Below are positions 15,417 to 20,347 of a stretch of 20,347 nucleotides of DNA, one piece after another. Origin of the DNA: an uncultured Myxococcales bacterium (GTDB lineage Bacteria > Myxococcota_A > UBA9042 > DTJE01); NCBI GenBank assembly GCA_937975765.1, contig CALJUR010000015.1, forward strand, positions 1 through 20,347. The letters run 5' to 3'. Below the pieces are notes generated by a model. The model searched no databases. It was not told the origin of the DNA and saw nothing but the letters and a program-made list of their open reading frames with translations. Both the position numbers and the translations under genes were made by a program. Position 1 is the first letter of the stretch. Each line of letters starts with the position of its first letter.

Positions 15417-16091
15417 TCACGACACCGACGAGGAGGGAGGCGGGGTGTCCCGGAGGTGGACGAGGGCGTCCAGGGCCGACAGCATCTGTTCCAGCCCGTG
15501 GAAGGTCCGTACGCCCGGCAGGAGATCCTTCAACGGGTGCCCCTCGGGCAGCCCCACCCACAGGCGCACGTGGCGGGCCAGGCCCAGCAGGTCCGCGGCC
15601 AGGCGCTGCAGTTCGTCCGCCGGGGGCACGCGGATCACGCTCATCACGACCACGTTGGCACGCAGGGCCTGGGCCGCCTGCACCACGTCCGTCGAGGGCA
15701 GGTCCGGCCCGGCCCAGGTCACGTCCCACCCGTCCACCGCGGCCAGCCAGGCCGCCATCAGGGCCCCGAACTCGTGGTGGTGGCCCGAGGGGGTGGCGGC
15801 CAGCAGGCGGGGGGATCCCGGTGCGGGGGTCGGGGCCAGGCGCAGCAGGTCGGTCAGGAAGCCCTTCATCTGGGCGCTGACCAGGTGCTCGTGGGCAACG
15901 CCCAGTTCGTCCCGGGACCAGCGATCCCCCACCTCCCGCAGGACGGGGATGGCGACCCCCAGGGCGAAGACCGACGGGGGCAGCAGGGTGGCGGCCCGGG
16001 CCAGGATCTCCTGCGCGCGGCGGGCCTCCATGCGCGCGATGGCCTCCAGGTAGCCCTGCACCAGCCCCTGCAGGGACCGGCCCTCGTCCAC
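15417..16091 (-). CDS. Stand-alone cobalamin-binding protein (CarH/LitR-type sensor module, no HTH)
   Basis: 224 residues from GTG at 16091. Residues ~5-85 form the four-helix bundle that caps cobalamin in CarH/LitR photoreceptors, with the diagnostic W-x9-EH motif intact (W58, E68, H69 in WSRDELGVAHEH). Residues ~95-215 are the Rossmann-like B12 domain: GHHHEFGALMAAW, with H106 as probable lower axial ligand, then WAGPDLPSTDVV. Usual members read E-x-H here; this one has His instead of Glu. CarH proteins have an N-terminal MerR helix-turn-helix; none is present. The start is uncertain: no strong ribosome site precedes GTG. A CTG at 16172 overlapping the upstream stop (CTGA) would add 27 residues, without creating a DNA-binding domain. 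It lies 77 nt downstream of the flavocytochrome gene, likely co-transcribed. A corrinoid carrier for a methyltransferase is the alternative role. Confidence 0.88.
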   Translation of the reverse strand: MDEGRSLQGLVQGYLEAIARMEARRAQEILARAATLLPPSVFALGVAIPVLREVGDRWSRDELGVAHEHLVSAQMKGFLTDLLRLAPTPAPGSPRLLAATPSGHHHEFGALMAAWLAAVDGWDVTWAGPDLPSTDVVQAAQALRANVVVMSVIRVPPADELQRLAADLLGLARHVRLWVGLPEGHPLKDLLPGVRTFHGLEQMLSALDALVHLRDTPPPSSSVS

Positions 16092-16168
16092 GGGCAGGGA
16101 TTCGGCGTTCTCGAGCCAGCCCTGGCCCTGCTGTCGCGGGCCGGCGGGCCCGACCGGCCGGGTGTGCG

Positions 16169-18115
16169 TCAGCGTTCCGGGGTCGCGTCGGCCTCGGCGT
16201 CCAGGATCTTCCGGGCGGCGGTCATGCCCGAGATCAGCGCCGTGGCCTGGCCCGGGGCGGGCAGGGTCCAGGCGCCGGCCAGGAACAGGTTCGCGATCGG
16301 CGTGGTCTGGGACAGCGCGTTCGCCAGGGCCTGTTCGGGGCGGGGCTTGAACCCGTAGACGGACCCCCTGGGGTTCAGCGTGAAGCCCCAGACCGTACGC
16401 GGGGACGCGACCTCCAGGACCTCGATGTGGCGGGACAGGTCGGGCAGCACCCGCTCGGCCCGGGCCACGGCCTGGTGGGCGATGGCCTCCTTGTACGCCT
16501 TGTACGCGTCGTGGTCGCCCCACTTCCACTGGTCGCCGCAGTCCCAGCCCAGTCCTCCGGTCAGCACGATGACGTTGTGGCCGGCGGGGGCGTCCGTCGG
16601 GTCGATCAGGGTGTAGTTGGTCACGACCAGTTGCGAATCCTCCGGGCGGCACTGTTCGCCGGCCAGGATCGGACCGTCCAGGTCGTACGAGTCCAGCAGG
16701 AAGATGTCCGGGATCCCCTCGAATTCCGGGGCGTAGTCCGTGTTGACGCCCAGGTACACCAGGAACAGGCCAATGCCCGGCTGGCGGGACTCGATGTCGG
16801 CCACGTAGCCCGACGGGAGGTGGTCCCGTCCCACCAGGTCCAGGGTCCCCAAGGCGCTGGCGTTCGACACGACGTAGCGGGTCTCGTAGCAGACGTCGCC
16901 GTCGGTGCGGACGCGGGTCGCCCGCCCGTCCTCGATGTCGATGCCCGTGGCCAGGGTGTTCAGGCGGATGGTCCCGCCGTGGTCGCGAACGACCTTCGCC
17001 AGGGCCTCCGCGATGGACTCGGACCCGCCGACCAGGTTGTAGAGGCCCTCGTGGTGGTACGTCGTCCACATGGCCGCGAACAGGCCGCCCGACAGGTCCG
17101 ACGGCTCGCCGCCCATGTACGACGTCAACTGGCAGAACAGGGCCATCAGTTCGGGGTCCTTCACGTAGTCGGCCAGGATCTCCTGGACGGTGGCGTCCAG
17201 GTACCCCAGCAGGCGCTCGATGGCCTCGGGCCTCTCTGCCATCAGTTCGTCCAGGGCCGTGCTGTCGCCCGCCAGCAGGTCGATGAAGGCCGGGAACGCC
17301 ACGAAGACGTCGGCGAACAGGGCGAACAGGCCCGCGATGCCTTCCGCCTCGGCGGGATAGCGCTGCTTCAGCGCCTCCTCGTATTCGTGGACGTCGGCCG
17401 GGACCGTGAAGGTGAAATCCGGGAAGACCACGCGGTACATCGGATCGGCCTGGACCGGGATCATCGCGTCCAGGATCCCCAGTTCGGCGAACCGGGCCGC
17501 GTTGGCCCCGCCCTCGCCGAACCCGCTGATCGCGTGCAGGGACGCCTCGAACCGGTAGTCGCCCCGCTGGAACTGGGCCATGCAGCCCCCGACACGCCCG
17601 TGCTTCTCCAGGACCACCACGTCCAGGCCGGCCCGCGCCAGGACGTTCGCCGCGGACAGCCCGCCGCCGCCGGCGCCGATGACCACGACATCCGCCGACT
17701 CGGTCCGGGGGCAGCCGGTCGTCTTCCCGTAGGGGTGGCAGGTCGTGCATCCGCCCGGACCCGGGTCGCCCAGCCCGGGATGGGCCGCGGCATGACACCC
17801 GGCGCATTCGGCGGCAGCGTGTCCCTCGGGGCGACCCGGGGCGCCGTTGCTGCCGTGACAGGCCGCGCACTGCGTCACCGACGTCCCGCCGTGGTCGGCG
17901 TCGTGGCATCCCAGGCAGGCCGCCTTCTTCCACCCGGCGTGGCCCGACGCCAGGACGACGCCCGGGGCCATCGGGGTGGCCGACGACACCACGTGGACCG
18001 TCTGGGGCGCGTCCGGGGCGACGTCTCCCGGTCCCGAGTTCCCGCCTCCGCACGCGGCCATCCCTCCCGCGATCAGGGCCGCAGGCAGCCAGCGGTGAAC
18101 CGGTCGCGCGAGCAT
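16169..18115 (-). CDS. Tetraheme cytochrome c - RetSat/CrtISO-like FAD oxidoreductase fusion lipoprotein
   Basis: A 648-residue protein. The signal peptide has lipobox GMAAC (C22), with a short Asp/Pro linker. Four CXXCH heme c motifs follow: CLGCH (67-71), CAACH (83-87), CAGCH (104-108) and CTTCH (123-127). Nearby His residues (H41, H59, H75, H99, H112) could be distal ligands. The flavin domain begins at residue 141 with VVVIGAGGGGLSAANVLARA (GxGxxG, E170 for the ribose) and GRVGGC, and ends with LFLAGAWTLPAPGQATALIS (610-629). The order NPRGSVYGF, TPIANL, FLAGAW is that of CrtISO/RetSat proteins (carotenoid isomerase, retinol saturase) in the phytoene-desaturase superfamily. Heme attachment requires export, so the flavin domain acts outside the cytoplasm, as in flavocytochrome c fumarate reductases. 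Electrons would pass between the quinol pool, hemes and FAD; substrate unknown. Start: ATG after a G-rich site. Confidence 0.93.
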   Translation of the reverse strand: MLARPVHRWLPAALIAGGMAACGGGNSGPGDVAPDAPQTVHVVSSATPMAPGVVLASGHAGWKKAACLGCHDADHGGTSVTQCAACHGSNGAPGRPEGHAAAECAGCHAAAHPGLGDPGPGGCTTCHPYGKTTGCPRTESADVVVIGAGGGGLSAANVLARAGLDVVVLEKHGRVGGCMAQFQRGDYRFEASLHAISGFGEGGANAARFAELGILDAMIPVQADPMYRVVFPDFTFTVPADVHEYEEALKQRYPAEAEGIAGLFALFADVFVAFPAFIDLLAGDSTALDELMAERPEAIERLLGYLDATVQEILADYVKDPELMALFCQLTSYMGGEPSDLSGGLFAAMWTTYHHEGLYNLVGGSESIAEALAKVVRDHGGTIRLNTLATGIDIEDGRATRVRTDGDVCYETRYVVSNASALGTLDLVGRDHLPSGYVADIESRQPGIGLFLVYLGVNTDYAPEFEGIPDIFLLDSYDLDGPILAGEQCRPEDSQLVVTNYTLIDPTDAPAGHNVIVLTGGLGWDCGDQWKWGDHDAYKAYKEAIAHQAVARAERVLPDLSRHIEVLEVASPRTVWGFTLNPRGSVYGFKPRPEQALANALSQTTPIANLFLAGAWTLPAPGQATALISGMTAARKILDAEADATPER

Positions 18116-18146
18116 GTTCCCCCCGACGAATGAAGCGACGGCAGGG

Positions 18147-18152
18147 ATTCTA
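18147..18152 (-). promoter_or_regulatory. Putative -10 element TAGAAT for the flavocytochrome-B12 operon
   Basis: On the minus strand TAGAAT is 31 nt before the ATG at 18115, inside the 90-nt gap to the upstream surface-protein gene. No TTGACA-like box is found 17 nt further upstream. Confidence 0.45.
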
Positions 18153-18205
18153 GTACGGAATGCCGCGGTTCGGTGGACCGGGCATCCCAGCCGCCGCAGG
18201 GTGCT

Positions 18206-20079
18206 TCAACGGACGAAGCGAGACGCCGGCCGGTGCATGGGGGAGGACCGGCCGGTGCGGGGCACGCGCAGCAGGACCAGCAGGCCGACGAGAAGCAGGA
18301 TCGCCGTGCCGGCCGGGCGCGACGGGGACGAGGTGCAGCCGCCGGAGGCCCCAGGACCCTTCACCGGCGTGGTGCTGAAGTCCGATGAAACCCCGTCGGG
18401 GTGGACGAAACTTCCGTCATCCGGGTCCGTCGCGTCCGCGGCAGCGAGGTCCCCCGGGGACGCCACGTCCTCCGTCGCCGGGGGCTCGTCGGCCAGCGGG
18501 GGGGCGTCCGATAAGTCCGCCGCGTCCGTGCCGCCCGAAACGTCCGACAGGCCGCCCTCGTCCGGCGGGAAGGAGGTGTCCCCCTCGATTTCCCCCGACC
18601 CGGTCACATCGTCCCCCGCCACCGGCACCTCCTCCATGGCGTCCGGCAGGTCGCCCGAGCCCGCTGTGCCCTCCTCCCCGGCGTCGTTCCCGGCAGGATC
18701 CGATCCCTCCTGGACGCACGGCACCGCCGCGCCGGCCACGAACAACCATCCGGCGTCGCACGCCGTCACCACGCAGTCGCCGCCCTCGCAGGCCAGGATC
18801 GCGTGGTCGGCCGAGCAGGCCGTCTCGCAGTTCCCGCAGTGCGTCGGGTCGATCGAGAGATCCTGGAGCGGATTCGGCACGGTCGGGCAGGTATCGGAAC
18901 AGTCCGCCGTCCCGTCGCCGTCGCTATCCGGGATTCCGGGATCGGTGCCCATCTCCAGTTCGATGGCGTCCAGGCACCCGTCGCCGTCCGAGTCCTCGCT
19001 GTAGGCGGTCGTCACGACCTCGCTGAGGACCGCTTTCTCGTTGACGCCCACGACGTAGCGCATCTCCCCCTGGTTCAGGAACAGGTCGGGGCCTGCCAGA
19101 CGGACGGTCACGTCGACGGTGGCCGTGTCGCCGACGCCCAGGTTGCCCAGGGACCACCGGACCGTGTTCGATTCCTCGTCCAGCGTGTAGTTCCCCGTCG
19201 CCGCCACCAGCGTGGCGCCGCCCGGCAGCGGGTCCAGCACCACCGCGTCCAGGGCGGTCCCGGGCCCGAGGTTCGCCGCGGTCAGGGTCCAGGTCGCCTG
19301 GGGCGAGGAGACCGCGTCGGGGCCGACGGCCTTCAGCCACACGTAGGGCTGGCCTTCGGCCGTTGCGCATTGCGCTTCGAAGAGCGAGTTCAGGAACAGC
19401 CGCGTCCCCTGGCTGGTGGGGTTCTTCGAGATCGGCAGCTTCGTGTCGTATCGATGCCCACCCAGGTAGCTGACCTTCCCGTACGAGGTCTGGCACGCCG
19501 GCACGCTTTCGTCCATGCCCCGTACCTCCGTGTTCCCCATCGGACACGCGCCCTCCACGAAGCCGGTCATCCAGAGGTCCTGCGTGCCGACGCCCGAACC
19601 GGCCGACGTGATCATGACCACGTCCTTGTCGTAGTAGGCATCGCCCGCCGGCTTCGCCCCGATCACGAACCCGTGCGGTGTCAGCAGGCGTCCGTGGACG
19701 TTGTTCTCGATGGCATTGACTGCCTGGCACTCGCTGAACAGGTGGACCGGGTGCTTCAGGAACTGGTGGATCTCGGCCACCGTCTCGTCCACCACCTCGC
19801 TGACGTTCCAGTGCATCAGCATGATCTGGCAGTACAAGGGGTTGCCTTCCGCGTCGAACAGGGTGCCATCGTGGTGATCGGTGGTGGTGGGACCGGCCAC
19901 CCCCTCGATGGACAGCACGTCGGGCCAGCCCGGGTACGAGGTCGCCTTGGCGGAAGGCCATGCGTGGCCCTGCGAGTCCGGGATCCCGGCTCGAATGTCC
20001 TGTCCTCTGCCAGGGCCCGGGCCGGCAAGGTCAGCAAGGCCGCAACCACGATCGCGACCGATCCACTTCCCGCTTTCAT
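18206..20079 (-). CDS. MYXO-CTERM surface protein with DUF11 and thrombospondin type 3 repeats (apparent frameshift)
   Basis: ATG at 20079, 5 nt after GGAGG, gives a clear signal peptide (KAGSGSVAIVVAALLTLPA, cut after ALA). That frame stops at 19816. The conserved body runs in another frame from about 19999 to the TGA at 18206, so one base is missing or two are extra near 19990-20010. The body holds an N-terminal domain of ~210 residues with YLGGHRYDTKLP and QGTRLFLNSLFEAQC (perhaps glutamine-amidotransferase-like), a DUF11 beta domain (~19080-19320), two calcium-binding DSDGDG thrombospondin type 3 repeats (~18866-19005), a Cys cluster, and a long acidic Asp/Pro/Ala linker. The C-terminus is a MYXO-CTERM-like anchor. 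It is likely displayed on the outer surface. Either a genuine pseudogene or a sequence error; long open conservation favours an error or recent mutation. Confidence 0.85.
18236..18345 (-). other. MYXO-CTERM-like sorting tail
   Basis: The C-terminal segment has GGC, a short polar/Pro stretch, a hydrophobic helix (AILLLVGLLVLL) and a basic tail with several Arg. This is the layout of MYXO-CTERM signals, in which the invariant Cys is the processing and anchoring site of myxosortase substrates. The basic tail is longer than usual. Confidence 0.7.
19985..20010 (-). other. Apparent frameshift site between signal peptide and mature domain
   Basis: Signal-peptide frame reads ALAEDRTF across this stretch; the body frame reads GQDIRAGIPDSQ. 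The two are offset by one base. The sequence contains the near-repeat GGACAGGACA but no homopolymer, so slippage at a run is not the obvious cause. Confidence 0.7.
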
Positions 20080-20347
20080 GGGGGGCCTCCGCATGCAACC
20101 GTGTCTTCCATCGGCGTGATGCGGCTGGACGATTAGATGGACGGGCTCCGGGGGCCTCGCGGGGCACGCGGGCCCGTTGCCCCGGAACGCGGATGGACTC
20201 CGCGGCCGACGGGGTCACACTTCGCGGGGGTATTCGTCATGGTAATGGCGGATTCCTGGACGGGACCGTATCCGGACCGAACCGGGACTACATACTACCG
20301 GGAGCGGAAATCACATGACCATTTGGGGGGGTAGTCAGGCGGCGTAG
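20080..20347. other. Upstream region of the surface protein gene; no gene recognised
   Basis: 268 bases to the right edge. The outer part (about 20220-20325) is clearly richer in A and T than the rest of the window, as expected of a regulatory region. I see no domain-bearing frame. An ATG at 20315 opens an 11-codon frame ending exactly at the edge, too short to support. No convincing inverted repeat or tRNA-like structure was found. Confidence 0.4.
20132..20137 (-). promoter_or_regulatory. Putative -10 element TCTAAT for the surface protein gene
   Basis: On the minus strand TCTAAT is 52 nt before the ATG at 20079. It matches TATAAT at five of six positions, in a GC-rich context. No -35 box is recognised, so this is a weak call. 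Confidence 0.3.

Noticed and set aside
15241..15729. In-frame N-terminal extension of the phosphoesterase
   Set aside because: It overlaps the B12 gene, while the ATG at 15240 has AGGAGG and gives a proper lipoprotein signal peptide.
13561..16053. An 830-codon plus-strand open frame
   Set aside because: Antisense to the phosphoesterase and B12 genes, crosses their intergenic region, and has no recognisable motif.
16092..16172. MerR-type DNA-binding segment at the front of the B12 protein
   Set aside because: The extra residues from the CTG start are Gly/Pro/Arg/Gln-rich with no helix-turn-helix pattern, and only a rare CTG start would include them.
16169..18115. Calling the flavoprotein a phytoene desaturase (crtI)
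   Set aside because: Exported heme domain, RetSat/CrtISO-type C-terminus and no other carotenoid genes in the window; the superfamily is right but the reaction is unsupported.
20137..20334. A 65-codon plus-strand open frame near the right edge
   Set aside because: No ribosome site or domain; it lies in the AT-richer upstream region of the surface protein gene.
20315..20347. Tiny frame MTIWGGSQAA ending at the window edge
   Set aside because: Only ten residues, with no family resemblance; the nearby GGGAGCGG is the only thing in its favour.

Overview
This 20.3 kb window is very GC-rich and densely coding. It looks like a chromosomal segment of an uncultured myxobacterium-like (Myxococcota / former Deltaproteobacteria) organism. 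The support is the number of lipoproteins with low-complexity Asp/Pro/Ala linkers after the lipid-modified Cys, Dictyostelium-type CTDC cysteine repeats, thrombospondin type 3 and DUF11 modules, and a C-terminal tail of MYXO-CTERM (myxosortase substrate) type. I see no rRNA, tRNA, CRISPR array, insertion sequence or phage gene.

Layout. Positions 2-1339 (+) are the 3' part of a secreted protein with seven alternating Cys-rich modules and an SGNH/GDSL hydrolase domain. Then comes an exported DUF4424-like protein (1398-2618, +). Positions 8110-2628 (-) form a tightly coupled four-gene operon: a PAS-PAS hybrid histidine kinase, a CX3C-repeat lipoprotein, a CotH-type kinase lipoprotein and a ROK sugar kinase. 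Its junctions are TTGA, a 1-nt gap and TGATG, and the promoter TTGACC-17-GATACT is recognisable. A glycerate 3-kinase (9211-8171, -) is divergent from an SLC1-type acidic amino acid symporter (9315-10625, +). The symporter is followed by a large exported protein with a GH67-N-like front end (10660-13416, +). On the minus strand the right half carries a calcineurin-like phosphoesterase lipoprotein (15240-13438), a cobalamin-binding protein (16091-15417), a tetraheme c-type cytochrome fused to a RetSat/CrtISO-like FAD oxidoreductase (18115-16169), and a MYXO-CTERM surface protein with an apparent frameshift just after its signal peptide (20079-18206).

The most unusual content is the pair 18115-15417. 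One gene encodes a lipid-anchored, four-CXXCH cytochrome domain joined to a CrtISO/RetSat-family flavin domain. This is the plan of flavocytochrome c fumarate reductases with a different flavoenzyme attached. The next gene encodes a CarH/LitR-like B12 module with an intact W-x9-EH motif and no DNA-binding domain. I infer a periplasmic quinol-driven reductase (or dehydrogenase) of an unsaturated hydrophobic compound, possibly controlled by cobalamin and/or light; substrate and direction are unknown.

Regulation. TAGAAT-like -10 hexamers lie 21-70 nt upstream of many of the chosen starts (TAGAAT three times; TAGAGT, TATCCT, TATCAT and TCTAAT once each), which supports the gene starts. Intergenic gaps are short (9 nt and 21 nt between the two convergent pairs) and I found no convincing intrinsic terminators. 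No stretch over 300 bases lacks a gene; the longest is the 268 bases at the right end.
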